Assembly: GCA_035525785.1 (NCBI GenBank)
Contig: DATLDQ010000171.1
Coordinates: 1-55,456, forward strand
Reading direction: 5' to 3'
DNA: 55,456 nucleotides
DNA from: CADEED01 sp035525785
GTDB lineage: Bacteria; Pseudomonadota; Gammaproteobacteria; Steroidobacterales; Steroidobacteraceae
A model generated the notes under the pieces. The model did no database searches. It was not told the DNA's origin and worked only from the letters and a program-made list of their open reading frames with translations. The position numbers were made by a program, and so were the translations under genes. Positions 24,309-33,040 of the stretch are shown here, in pieces (position 1 is the stretch's first letter; each line of letters opens with the position of its first letter).

Positions 24309-26291
24309 CTACTGGATCGCGATCTCGAAAGGCCCTACCGGAAGCGCGTCCCCGTCATACAGGTTGCACAGCGGCGAATCCGCCCAGCAATAACGCACGC
24401 GCGTCGGCGAGTTAACGGCGGCCTCGATCGAAACCTCGCCGCCGCCCATGAGTTTCGCGCTCGCGAACACACACGAACCTTCGGCGGACCCGCAGATCTC
24501 GAACCCCGACGGATCCTTCGAGTTGTAGGCGATGAGGTCGCCCGCGAAATCACCCAGCGTGACCTGGACGGCGCCGCCGGCGCGCCGCGCGGCTCGCGGC
24601 TGTGCGCCCGACGCAGACAGTTTCTCGCCGAACACCACGTGACGCGCGGCGCGCGCGAGCCGGCGCCCGACTTCCTGCTTGTTGGTGGGATGCACGTCGT
24701 CGCGGTTACCGATGTCGATGGTGATGGCGAGCGCGGCGTTGCCATCCGCGGCCACGGCGCGCCGCTGCGCGTCACGCGTGAGCGCCGAGCCGCTTTCCAC
24801 TGGGTGCGGTGCCATGGGGCCGTAGTTCGCGAGCTGCACGACGAGGAAAGGGAGCGGCGCTTCGAACTGCCGGCGCCAGTCGGCCATGAGCGCCGCGAGC
24901 TGCGCCTGGTATCGCTTGCCTTCGGGCACCGAGGTGTTCGATTCGCCCTGGTACCAGGCGACGCCGCGCACGGAGTAGTTGCGCAGCGGCGCGATCATGG
25001 CGTTGTAGATCATGGAGACGCCGGCGGTCGCTTCCCAGGGCGAGCGCAGCGGCGAGTCGAGACCGGCGGGTGCGATCTGGTACTCCCAGCCCGTGAGCGG
25101 CGCGCGCGACCCGTCGGCGAACACCAGCGCGCGCTTCTCGGCGGGGCCGTACATGCCGCCACTGGCGTAGGTATCGACGTCGTTCACCACCACGAGGTTG
25201 TCACCGGCCTTGAGCAGACCCCTGGGCAGCGCGTAGCTGCGTTCCGGGCAGCAGCCGCTGCTGCCCACGGCGCGGCCGTTGACCCAGGTGAGATCCACCT
25301 CGTCGACCTGACCGAGCGAGAGCGTGGCGGGTAGTTTGGCCTGCGCGGCATCGAGCGTCACGCGCGCGCGGTACCACAGCATGCCGTCGTAGGTGGCGAG
25401 CTGCGGCACGCCCCAGCTTTCCCACGGAGTCAGGTCGGCGGGCGCGGGCTTCCAGTCCGCTGCGTCGCCTTTCTTTCGCAGCCAGGGTTGTTTGTTCCGG
25501 GTGATGTCCGTCTGCGCCAGCCACCAGCGCTGCCAGACGTCGCCCCAGCGCTGCGCTGCCGCGGCCGGGTCACCGCGATACGTCTCGAGCACGGCGAGCT
25601 GCTCGTCGTAGCCGCCGAGCGAGCGGATCGCGCCTTCGCTCATCCAGGGCTGGATCTTCGAGCCGCCCCAGGCCGAGACGATCATGCCCTGTGCGACCGG
25701 CTGCACCTTGGCGAGCTCGCGCACGAAGAAGTAGCAGGTGGCGGAGAAATCGCCGGTGGTATCGGGGCTCGCGATCTTCCACTCGAGCGCCTTGTCGAAT
25801 CCGGCGCGCGGCGTCGTGTCGCTCACCATGGGGATGGTGACCTGGCGGATGCCGTCGTTCGCCGACGCGGCGACTTCGGCGCGGCCATTGAGCGAGGCGC
25901 GAACGTTCCACACCATGTTGGATTGGCCGGAGCACAGCCACACGTCGCCGACGAGCACATCGCTCGCCTTTTGTTCGCGCGCGCCGGCGCGCGCGGTGAG
26001 CGTGTGGGGTCCACCGGCCGTCTGCGCGGGGAGCTGCGCGTGCCAATTGCCCTTGGCGTCCGCGGTTGCGTTCGCGCTGGCGCCGCCGAGCGTGACGGTG
26101 ACTTGTTCGCCCGCAGCGGCCTCGCCCCAGACATTGACGGGGCGATCACGCTGCAGCACCGCGTGGTCGACGAACAGTGGGCCCAACAAGGTGCCCGGTA
26201 GCGTCGTCGGTGCATCGGCCGCCATCGATCGGCCAAGAGACATCAGCGCCAGCGACACGCAGGTCGCCAGCTTCATCCATTGTCGAATCAT
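24309..26291 (-). CDS. Sialate O-acetylesterase-family (SASA/SGNH) esterase, paralogue 1
   Basis: The 660-residue precursor has a Sec signal (WMKLATCVSLALMSLGRSMA). It then follows the family order: an Ig-like domain (FVDHAVLQRDRPVNVWGEAA), an SGNH hydrolase with catalytic Ser124 (CSGQSNMVWNV), AWGGSKIQPWMSE, an inserted galactose-binding-like jelly-roll domain (VDLTWVNGRAVGSSGCC), WYQGESNTSV, and the Asp/His pair near D531 and H534 (DDVHPTNKQEVG). Such enzymes remove acetyl groups from sugars; in plant-degrading bacteria they act on acetylated xylan or pectin. The start is fixed by GAGGAGCG ahead of ATG 26291. It follows its paralogue after 26 bases in one operon, so both are made together. 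Confidence 0.9.
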   Translation of the reverse strand: MIRQWMKLATCVSLALMSLGRSMAADAPTTLPGTLLGPLFVDHAVLQRDRPVNVWGEAAAGEQVTVTLGGASANATADAKGNWHAQLPAQTAGGPHTLTARAGAREQKASDVLVGDVWLCSGQSNMVWNVRASLNGRAEVAASANDGIRQVTIPMVSDTTPRAGFDKALEWKIASPDTTGDFSATCYFFVRELAKVQPVAQGMIVSAWGGSKIQPWMSEGAIRSLGGYDEQLAVLETYRGDPAAAAQRWGDVWQRWWLAQTDITRNKQPWLRKKGDAADWKPAPADLTPWESWGVPQLATYDGMLWYRARVTLDAAQAKLPATLSLGQVDEVDLTWVNGRAVGSSGCCPERSYALPRGLLKAGDNLVVVNDVDTYASGGMYGPAEKRALVFADGSRAPLTGWEYQIAPAGLDSPLRSPWEATAGVSMIYNAMIAPLRNYSVRGVAWYQGESNTSVPEGKRYQAQLAALMADWRRQFEAPLPFLVVQLANYGPMAPHPVESGSALTRDAQRRAVAADGNAALAITIDIGNRDDVHPTNKQEVGRRLARAARHVVFGEKLSASGAQPRAARRAGGAVQVTLGDFAGDLIAYNSKDPSGFEICGSAEGSCVFASAKLMGGGEVSIEAAVNSPTRVRYCWADSPLCNLYDGDALPVGPFEIAIQ

Positions 26292-26317
26292 TTCGCGCTC
26301 CTCGGGTCCTGTCCCCG

Positions 26318-28300
26318 TCAATTGACATCGATCTCGAAGGGGCCGACCGGGAGGCCGGTGGTGTCGAACAGGTTGCACAGTGGCGAGTCCGCCCAGCAGA
26401 AACGCACGCGCGTGGCCGAAGCCGCGGCGGCATCCGTGAGCAGCACGTGGCCCTTTGGCTGCAACTCCGCCCGCACGAACCGGCAAGTCTCCTGCGTGGC
26501 TCCGCAGAGCTCGAACCCCGACGGGTCCTTCGACCCGATCACCTGCAAATCGTCGTCGTAGCCGCCCAGCGTGACGAGCACCCCTTCGGGTGCCCGCCTC
26601 GCCCCTTCGGGCTGCGCTCCGCTCGGCGAAATCTTTTCGCCATACACGACGTGGCGCGCGGCACGCGCGAGGCGCCGCCCCACTTCCTGCTTGTTCATGG
26701 GATGGATGTCGATGCGGTCGCCGATGTCGATGGTGACCGCGAGCCCTGCATTGCCATCGGCGGCCACCGCGCGGCGCTGTGCGTCACGCAGCTGCGCCCA
26801 GCCACTATCTACCGGCGACTTCGCGAGCGGATTCCAGTTGGCGAGCTGCACCACCAGCCAGGGCAGTGGCGCGCCGAACTGACGGCGCCAATCGGCCATG
26901 AGGCCCTGCAGCAGCGGCTGGTATCGGCGAGCGTCGTCGAGCGCGCCGTTGGCCTCGCCCTGGTACCAGGCGATGCCGCGCAACCCGTATTTGCCGAGCG
27001 GAGCGATCATGGCGTTGTAGAGCACGTCGACGCCGTTCAGTGTTTCCCAGGGCGCATGCGGCGGCCAGATGTCGGGCGGCGCCACCTGGTATTCCCAGCC
27101 GGATACCGGCACTCGCGAACCGTCCGCCAGCACCAGTGCGCGGTCGGCGGCCGGGCCATACATCCCGCCGTCGCCCCAGAAGTCGTGCACGTTGACGACC
27201 ACGTGGTTGTCGCCCGCTTTCAATAGTTTGGCCGGAAGGTCGTACACGCGCGGTTCGAGCCCGAAGGTATTGCCGACGGCGCGGCCATTCACCCAGGTGA
27301 CGTCGACGTCGTCGATCGCGCCCATCGAGAGTTTCGCCGCCTGCCTCGCCTGCGCCGCCGTGAGGTTCACGCGCGCGCGGAACCAGACCATGCCATCCCA
27401 TCGATCGAGTTCGTGGACGCCCCATTTCTCCCAGTAGTCGAGACGGGTGGGCGCGGACTTCCACTCGCCCGTCTCCGTGCCGCCCGCGAGCCACGGTCTT
27501 TTGCCGCCGGTCGCGCCCTGCGCGGCCCACCACTTCTGCCAGGTGTCGCCCCAGTGCCGGAACGCCAGCGGCTTGTTGGCGCGATACTCGCCCATGAGAT
27601 CGAGCGCCGGCTCGTAACCCTGCTGCTGGCGCAACGCAGCCTCGCTCATCCAGGGCTCGATGCGGCTGCCACCCCAGCTGGAATGGATGATTCCTTGCGG
27701 AACGTCGACGACCTTCTGCAGCTCGCGCACGAAGTAGTAACAGACGGCGGAGAAGTGCTCGGTGTTGCCGGGCGCCGCGAGCTTCCACTCGAGCGGCGAC
27801 GGAAAACCCTCGAGCGGCGCGGCGCTGCTGCCGCGCGGGATCGTCACGGACCGGATGCGCGGATTCGCGGACAGCGCCGCTTCGTTGCCCGCGTCGTGCG
27901 TGCTGCGCACCGCGAACTCCATGTTCGACTGGCCCGAGCACAACCAGACGTCGCCGATGAGCACGTCGTTGATCGTCTCGCTCATGGAGCCAGCACGCGC
28001 GGTCAGCACATGCGGACCACCGGCAGGTTGCGCGGGCAGCTGCGCGTTCCAGCGGCCGTTCGCATCGGCGCGCGCCGTGGCGGTTGCGCTGCCGGCCGTC
28101 GAGCTGGCGGCGCCGATTGTCACCGTGACCTCGTCGCCGGGAGCGGCGCGTCCGTAGACGTCGATGGGACGATCGCGCTGGAGAACCGCGTGATCGACGA
28201 AGAGAGCGTCCATGAGCGGAACATTGGTGGACGCCTGCGCCGCGCCGGCATTCGCCCATGACAGGACCCACGCCAGACCCAAGGCCAATCGCTGTACCAT
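26318..28300 (-). CDS. Sialate O-acetylesterase-family (SASA/SGNH) esterase, paralogue 2
   Basis: A second esterase of exactly the same length (660 residues) and domain order: signal peptide (MVQRLALGLAWVLSWANAGA), Ig-like domain, catalytic Ser125 (CSGQSNMEFAV), SSWGGSRIEPWMSE, jelly-roll insert (VDVTWVNGRAVGNTFG), WYQGEANGAL and DIHPMNKQEVG with D531 and H533. The C-terminal 80 residues (SKDPSGFELCG, FCWADSPLCNLFD) pair with those of paralogue 1. The two are clearly a tandem duplication that has diverged, presumably to different acetyl positions (inference). GGAGGGGGG lies directly before ATG 28300. The start is only ten bases from the divergent ATG of the second JmjC-like gene. Confidence 0.9.
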   Translation of the reverse strand: MVQRLALGLAWVLSWANAGAAQASTNVPLMDALFVDHAVLQRDRPIDVYGRAAPGDEVTVTIGAASSTAGSATATARADANGRWNAQLPAQPAGGPHVLTARAGSMSETINDVLIGDVWLCSGQSNMEFAVRSTHDAGNEAALSANPRIRSVTIPRGSSAAPLEGFPSPLEWKLAAPGNTEHFSAVCYYFVRELQKVVDVPQGIIHSSWGGSRIEPWMSEAALRQQQGYEPALDLMGEYRANKPLAFRHWGDTWQKWWAAQGATGGKRPWLAGGTETGEWKSAPTRLDYWEKWGVHELDRWDGMVWFRARVNLTAAQARQAAKLSMGAIDDVDVTWVNGRAVGNTFGLEPRVYDLPAKLLKAGDNHVVVNVHDFWGDGGMYGPAADRALVLADGSRVPVSGWEYQVAPPDIWPPHAPWETLNGVDVLYNAMIAPLGKYGLRGIAWYQGEANGALDDARRYQPLLQGLMADWRRQFGAPLPWLVVQLANWNPLAKSPVDSGWAQLRDAQRRAVAADGNAGLAVTIDIGDRIDIHPMNKQEVGRRLARAARHVVYGEKISPSGAQPEGARRAPEGVLVTLGGYDDDLQVIGSKDPSGFELCGATQETCRFVRAELQPKGHVLLTDAAAASATRVRFCWADSPLCNLFDTTGLPVGPFEIDVN

Positions 28301-28310
28301 CCCCCCTCCC

Positions 28311-29309
28311 ATGACCGACATAGTCGTTCGCCACGATATCGATCTCAAGACCTTTCGCGAGGAGGTCCTGCCCGCGAACGAACCCGTGGTCTTCAAGGCT
28401 CTCGTGAAAGACTGGCCCGCGGTGCGCGCGGGTCTCGAATCGCCGCGCACGCTCGGCGAATACCTGCGCGGCATGGACCAACGCAGGCAGGTGGCGGTGC
28501 TCGAAGGACCGCCGTCCATTCGCGGCCACTTTTTCTATCGCGAGGACATGCGCGGGTTCAACTTCGAGCGGCGCCCCGCCACCATCAGCGCAACCATCGA
28601 TCGCCTGCTCGCGCAGATGGATGATCCGAACCCGCCCGCGCTCTACGTGGAGTCCACTCCCACGGCGGAGCACCTACCCGCGTTTTCCGCGGCCAACCCG
28701 CAGCCGCTGCTGCCCTCGCAGGTTCCCGCGCGCCTCTGGCTCGGCAACACACTTACTGTACAGACGCACTTCGACCTATCCAGCAACATCGCTTGCGTGG
28801 TGGGTGGACGACGGCGCTTCACGCTGTTCCCGCCCGGTCAGATCGAAAACCTCTACGTAGGGCCCATCGAGTTCACGGTTTCGGGGCCGCCGATCAGCAT
28901 GGTGTCACTCGAGTCACCCGACTTGCATCGCTTTCCACGCTTCGCGGAAGCGCTGCGCCACGCGCGCAGCGCCGAGCTCGGTCCGGGCGACGCCATCTAC
29001 ATTCCGTACGCATGGTGGCACCACGTCGAATCGCTGACGCCGTTCAACGCGCTGGTCAACTACTGGTGGAACGAGGCGCGGCAGGCGGGCTCGCCGTTCG
29101 ACGCCATGCTGCACGCCGTGCTCGCCCTGCGTGATCTGCCGGCCGCGCAACGCGATGCGTGGCGCCAGATCTTCGGCCACTACGTATTCACCCCGCCCGA
29201 CCAGGCGCTGAGCCACCTGTCCCCCGAGCAGCGCGGCATGCTCGGCCCGCCGTCGCCGGAACGCGCACAGGCGATCCGCGGCGTCCTCGCGCGGGCATTC
29301 TCCCGCTGA
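28311..29309 (+). CDS. Cupin-like (JmjC/FIH-type) Fe(II)/2-oxoglutarate oxygenase, paralogue 2
   Basis: The 332-residue protein parallels the one at 21229 over its full length. The iron triad is H153-x-D155 (QTHFDLSSNIACVVGGRRRF) and H238 (IPYAWWHHVESLTPFNAL). Shared elements include WPAVRAGLESPRTLGEYL, FTLFPPGQIENLYVGPIEFT and LSPEQRGMLGPPSPE. No signal peptide, so it works in the cytoplasm, where it may modify a protein of the same pathway. An open frame extends upstream, but that would overlap the esterase gene, so I use ATG 28311, which lacks a Shine-Dalgarno. It diverges from the esterase operon with a ten-base gap, and the GH10 gene follows 40 bases after its stop. Confidence 0.87.
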   Translation: MTDIVVRHDIDLKTFREEVLPANEPVVFKALVKDWPAVRAGLESPRTLGEYLRGMDQRRQVAVLEGPPSIRGHFFYREDMRGFNFERRPATISATIDRLLAQMDDPNPPALYVESTPTAEHLPAFSAANPQPLLPSQVPARLWLGNTLTVQTHFDLSSNIACVVGGRRRFTLFPPGQIENLYVGPIEFTVSGPPISMVSLESPDLHRFPRFAEALRHARSAELGPGDAIYIPYAWWHHVESLTPFNALVNYWWNEARQAGSPFDAMLHAVLALRDLPAAQRDAWRQIFGHYVFTPPDQALSHLSPEQRGMLGPPSPERAQAIRGVLARAFSR

Positions 29310-29349
29310 CCGCAACCAAACTACTTCGGCCATGTCCGACGGAGTCGCA

Positions 29350-30618
29350 ATGAAAATTTTCCGGAGCGATGCGATGAACAGGATGTCAGCGGCCGCCATG
29401 GCGGCAGCAGCGGCGTTGATGCTCGCGGCGTGCGGTGGCGGCGATGACGTGTTCCAGCCTCCGGGCGGAGGCGGCAACGGTCCGCCCACACTGCCCCCGC
29501 CGGCGAGCGCACCGGCGCTCAAGACGGTGCTCGCCGCGAAATACGGCGTGGTGGATTATCCAGTCGGCGCCGCCTATGAAGTGGTCGTCACCGGAGCTCC
29601 TACACCCGACCAGGGCCTGCTGCTCAAGCACTTCAGCAGCGTCACGGCGGAATACTCGATGAAGCCGGACATCATCTGGCCCAACGCGCCCGGTACGAAC
29701 CAGCCGGCGGCCGCGCCCAATTTCGTCGACGCGGACGAGGTCTACGACGTGGCCCTCCTCAACAACATCAAAGTGCGTGGACACACGCTGCTGTGGCACC
29801 AGACAGCCCCGACCTGGTTTTTCGCCAACAACCCTGATCGCGTCACGCTCTCGCAGCGGCTGTGCCAGTACATCAATGCCGTGGTGACGCACTTTCCGCA
29901 GATCTACGCATGGGACGTGGTCAACGAGGTGGCGAGCGACACACAGAACGCCGCGAATCCGTACCGCACCGCGAGCCCGTGGTACCAGGCCTATCTAGCG
30001 GCCGGCGTCGCCAACCCTGGTTTCGAATACGTGAGCGATGCGTTCGCGTGCGCCAACACCGCGCGCAACAACGCCGGCCGCAACAGCGGCAACATGAAGC
30101 TCATGCTCAACGACTACAACACCGAGTTGCCGGGCAAACGCGCCAACGTGATCCAGATCGTGCAGTCGCTGGTCAACGCCAGCGTGCCGATCGACGGTGT
30201 CGGCCATCAGTTCCACCTGCAGATCAACGCCGATGTCTCGCAGGTTACCGCGGCCCTGGCCGCGGTCGAGGCCATCAACGGCACGCTCGTGAATCACGTG
30301 ACCGAGCTCGATGTATCGATCTACGCCGACCCCGGCGAATGCTTCGCCCAACGCACCATCCCGCCCTGCCTCGCGGATGTCGGGGCCACCGCCCCGCAGG
30401 CGCTGCTCTCGGCACAGGCGCTCAAGTACCGCGAACTGTTCAATGCCTTCAACCGGCCGCGCGTGACGTCGGTGACGCTCTGGGGAATCCTGGACAACCG
30501 GTCCTGGCTCAACACCTTCCCCGTCACACGCACCAATCACCCGCTGCTGTTCGACGCCGCCGGCAACCCCAAGTGGGCGTTCTGGACGGTGGTGGATCCC
30601 TCGATCGCGGTTCCGTGA
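29350..30618 (+). CDS. GH10 endo-1,4-beta-xylanase lipoprotein
   Basis: This 422-residue precursor has a lipoprotein signal with lipobox LAAC (Cys28), a Gly/Pro linker, and a GH10 (beta/alpha)8 barrel from about residue 58. The acid/base is E193 in WDVVNEV and the nucleophile is E319 in VTELDVS; RGHTLLWHQTAPTWFF and the late VTLWGILDNRSWLN segment are standard GH10 signatures. It would cut the xylan backbone from the outer membrane. A Cys pair in a loop after the nucleophile (GECFAQRTIPPCLADVG) looks like a disulfide-closed insert. GGAG before ATG 29350 sets the start. It stands at the centre of the glycan island. Confidence 0.94.
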   Translation: MKIFRSDAMNRMSAAAMAAAAALMLAACGGGDDVFQPPGGGGNGPPTLPPPASAPALKTVLAAKYGVVDYPVGAAYEVVVTGAPTPDQGLLLKHFSSVTAEYSMKPDIIWPNAPGTNQPAAAPNFVDADEVYDVALLNNIKVRGHTLLWHQTAPTWFFANNPDRVTLSQRLCQYINAVVTHFPQIYAWDVVNEVASDTQNAANPYRTASPWYQAYLAAGVANPGFEYVSDAFACANTARNNAGRNSGNMKLMLNDYNTELPGKRANVIQIVQSLVNASVPIDGVGHQFHLQINADVSQVTAALAAVEAINGTLVNHVTELDVSIYADPGECFAQRTIPPCLADVGATAPQALLSAQALKYRELFNAFNRPRVTSVTLWGILDNRSWLNTFPVTRTNHPLLFDAAGNPKWAFWTVVDPSIAVP

Positions 30619-30670
30619 GCGACTTTTTGCGCGCATGAAGCATCTGGGTAGTCCCGGATGGAGAAACCAC

Positions 30671-31723
30671 ATGCGCCTCGCGCCGACCCTGCTGCTCGCC
30701 GTTCTTTGCCTGGCTGATATCGCCCACGCCGCGCCGGAGGAGCTGCCGACGCCTCTACGCTCCGAGCTCGACCAGCGAACCCGGGCCGTGTCGTTTTCGG
30801 GTGTGGCGCTCGTGGCGCACGATGGCGAGGTGCTGTACGAGACAGCGCATGGCGAGGCGGACCGCTCCCGTCATGTCATGAACACGGTGGACACGAAGTT
30901 CCGCTTCGGCTCGCTGGGCAAGATGTTCACGGCCGTCGCGATCCTGCAGCTCGAGCAGGCTGGCAGGCTCGAGCTCGACGACCCGCTCGGAAAGTTCCTG
31001 CCCAACTACCCGAACGGCGCGCAGGCGCGCGCCACGCTGCACCAGCTGCTGACGCATACGGCGGGCGCGGGGGACATCTTCGGACCCGGCTTCGACGACC
31101 ACCGCGCAGAGCTCAAGCGCCTCGAGGACTACGTCAGGGCCTTCGGTTCGCGCGAACCGGGTTTCCCGCCCGGTGAGCGCCACGAGTACAGCAACTACGG
31201 TTACATCCTGCTCGGTCGCGTCATCGAGACCGTGAGCGGACAGAGCTACGCGGACTACGTACGCAGCCACATCTTCGCCCCCACCGGCATGAAGAGCACG
31301 GATAACCTTCCCGAGGAATCGCATGTCGTGGGGTTGGCCGTCCCGTACTCCGGCGAACGCTCCGTCGAGGACCGGTTGCCATGGTCCGGCACGTCCGCGG
31401 GCGGCGGCTACACGACGGCGCGCGATCTGTTGGCCTTCGCCATCGCGCTCCGATCCGGCATCCTGCTCGACCGCGCGCACGTCGACTTGCTACTCACCGG
31501 CAAGATCGACACGCCACGTCCGGGCCTGCGTTACGCCTATGGCTTCGAGGATGCGCGGCTGCCGGACGGCAAACGCCGCGTCGGCCATGGCGGCGGCGCA
31601 CCCGGCATGAATGCGGTGCTGTCCATCTTCGCCGACACGGGCTACGTCGTGGTCACATTGGCCAACATGGATCCGCCGGCCGCCATGGAGATCGATCGCG
31701 CCGCCTCGCGACTGCTTCCCTGA
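30671..31723 (+). CDS. Serine hydrolase of the S12 beta-lactamase/DD-peptidase fold
   Basis: The 350-residue precursor has a Sec signal (RLAPTLLLAVLCLADIAHA). The three active-site elements are S81-x-x-K84 (FGSLGKMFT), Y173-x-N175 (YSNYGYILLG) and HGG at 306-308 (RVGHGGGAPGMN) instead of KTG. HGG is common in family S12 esterases and D-aminopeptidases, so resistance to beta-lactams should not be assumed. In this setting a carbohydrate esterase or peptidoglycan role is equally plausible. GGAG lies seven bases before ATG 30671. It follows the GH10 gene after 52 bases on the same strand and may be co-transcribed. Confidence 0.9.
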   Translation: MRLAPTLLLAVLCLADIAHAAPEELPTPLRSELDQRTRAVSFSGVALVAHDGEVLYETAHGEADRSRHVMNTVDTKFRFGSLGKMFTAVAILQLEQAGRLELDDPLGKFLPNYPNGAQARATLHQLLTHTAGAGDIFGPGFDDHRAELKRLEDYVRAFGSREPGFPPGERHEYSNYGYILLGRVIETVSGQSYADYVRSHIFAPTGMKSTDNLPEESHVVGLAVPYSGERSVEDRLPWSGTSAGGGYTTARDLLAFAIALRSGILLDRAHVDLLLTGKIDTPRPGLRYAYGFEDARLPDGKRRVGHGGGAPGMNAVLSIFADTGYVVVTLANMDPPAAMEIDRAASRLLP

Positions 31724-31792
31724 CACCGGTTCCCTCGAATTCTCCGGATAGGCCACAATGCGCGGCCGCTTCGGCCGTCATCGGGGGAATTC

Positions 31793-33040
31793 ATGCGCAA
31801 GTCGAGCATCGACGTCACCAGGGGTCTCGCCGTCACCAGGGGTCTCGCCCTCTCCATGGCCCTGGCAGCCGCGGATGCCGGCGCCGGCGGCGTCACGGTC
31901 ACCGTGGAAAACGATCTCGCCGCGGCGCGGCCGCAGGCAACGATCGCGGTGCCTTTCGCGGAGATCGCAAAGTTCGATCCCTCGCTGCGCATGTTCCACG
32001 TCGTCGTCAGGGACGCGAAAGGTAAGGTGCTGCCGTCGCAGGTCACCAACTACCAGCACGATCATCGAGGCGCACAGTACGACGACCTGGTGTTCGTCTA
32101 CGACTTCGTCGCGAAGCAGAGCCGCGCGGTCTTCACGGTGGAAGCCGTCGAAAAGGCCACGCCGCCGGAGCCCGCCTGCGCGTACGCGCGTCTGGTGCCC
32201 GAGCGTCTCGACGACATCGCCTGGGAGAACGACCGCATCGCGCACCGCATGTACGGCCCCGGGCTCAACACGCCGGCCGCCGGCATGGAGCGCCTGCGTG
32301 GCAGCGGCGTCGACGTCTGGGGCAAGCGCGTCACCTATCCAGTCATCGACCGCTGGTACGCCAAGGGCCATGACCAGTTCCACAAGGATGGCGAAGGCGA
32401 AGGACTCGATCTCTACAGCATCGGTGGCTCGCGCGGCGCGGGCGGCACCGGCATCTGGGACGGCAGCAAGCTCTGGACCTCTGACAATTTTGCAGCGGGC
32501 GAGATCCTGTCGAACGGCCCGCGTCGCATCGCGTTCAAGCTGTGGTACGCGCCCTGGGATGCCGGCGCGGCCGGCGCCGTCAGCGAGACCAGGCAAGTTA
32601 CCGGTGACTGCGGACGCAACTTCGACACCATCGTGAGCACCTTCGACTTCGGTGTATCCGAGGCCGTGGTCGGCATCGGCATCACCGAGCACCCGCAGGC
32701 CGAAGGGTTTCCCAAGGGCGTGCTCACCAAGGACCCCGACGGCCGCTGGATGAGCTGGTGGGAGGACAACAAGGATGGCGGCCTCGGCATCGCCGTGATC
32801 CTCGCGGCCGGCGAGACGCCGGCGGGTTTCGCGTTCGAACCGCCGGCCAAAGCGCCCGGCAATGGCAACCACCTGTTGCTGGTGAAGGCCAGGGACGGCG
32901 TGCCCGTGCACTATTACGCGGGCGCCGGCTGGACCGGCAGCGGGCAGTTCGCCGATCGTGCAGCGTGGGAGAAACACGTGATTGCGCACGCCGAACGCGC
33001 GCTCGAGCCGCTGCGCATCAGCGTGAGCGCGCGCAAGTGA
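31793..33040 (+). CDS. DUF4861 family exported protein
   Basis: The 415-residue precursor has a signal peptide (residues 1-32) that contains a perfect six-residue duplication (VTRGLA-VTRGLA). The mature part matches DUF4861, a family seen near GH88/GH105 hydrolases in pectin and ulvan loci. Conserved-looking stretches are YARLVPERLDDIAWENDRIA, RMYGPGLNTPAAGM, GVDVWGKRVTYPVIDRWYAK and GITEHPQAEGFPKGVL. The catalytic role is unknown; polysaccharide lyase-like or debranching activity has been considered for the family in my recollection but I cannot confirm it. GGGGGA lies before ATG 31793. The final TGA overlaps the GTG start of the GH105 gene (GTGA), so both are co-translated. Confidence 0.82.
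   Translation: MRKSSIDVTRGLAVTRGLALSMALAAADAGAGGVTVTVENDLAAARPQATIAVPFAEIAKFDPSLRMFHVVVRDAKGKVLPSQVTNYQHDHRGAQYDDLVFVYDFVAKQSRAVFTVEAVEKATPPEPACAYARLVPERLDDIAWENDRIAHRMYGPGLNTPAAGMERLRGSGVDVWGKRVTYPVIDRWYAKGHDQFHKDGEGEGLDLYSIGGSRGAGGTGIWDGSKLWTSDNFAAGEILSNGPRRIAFKLWYAPWDAGAAGAVSETRQVTGDCGRNFDTIVSTFDFGVSEAVVGIGITEHPQAEGFPKGVLTKDPDGRWMSWWEDNKDGGLGIAVILAAGETPAGFAFEPPAKAPGNGNHLLLVKARDGVPVHYYAGAGWTGSGQFADRAAWEKHVIAHAERALEPLRISVSARK
31814..31849 (+). repeat. Perfect 18-bp tandem duplication in the DUF4861 signal peptide
   Basis: GTCACCAGGGGTCTCGCC occurs at 31814-31831 and again, without a mismatch, at 31832-31849. It encodes VTRGLA twice, just before the hydrophobic core (LSMALAAADAGAG) of the signal. 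Perfect identity points to a recent duplication or an assembly artefact. Confidence 0.9.

Noticed and set aside
30671..31723. Calling the S12 protein a beta-lactamase resistance gene
   Set aside because: The third motif is HGG, not KTG, and the context is glycan metabolism; the fold alone does not show beta-lactam hydrolysis.
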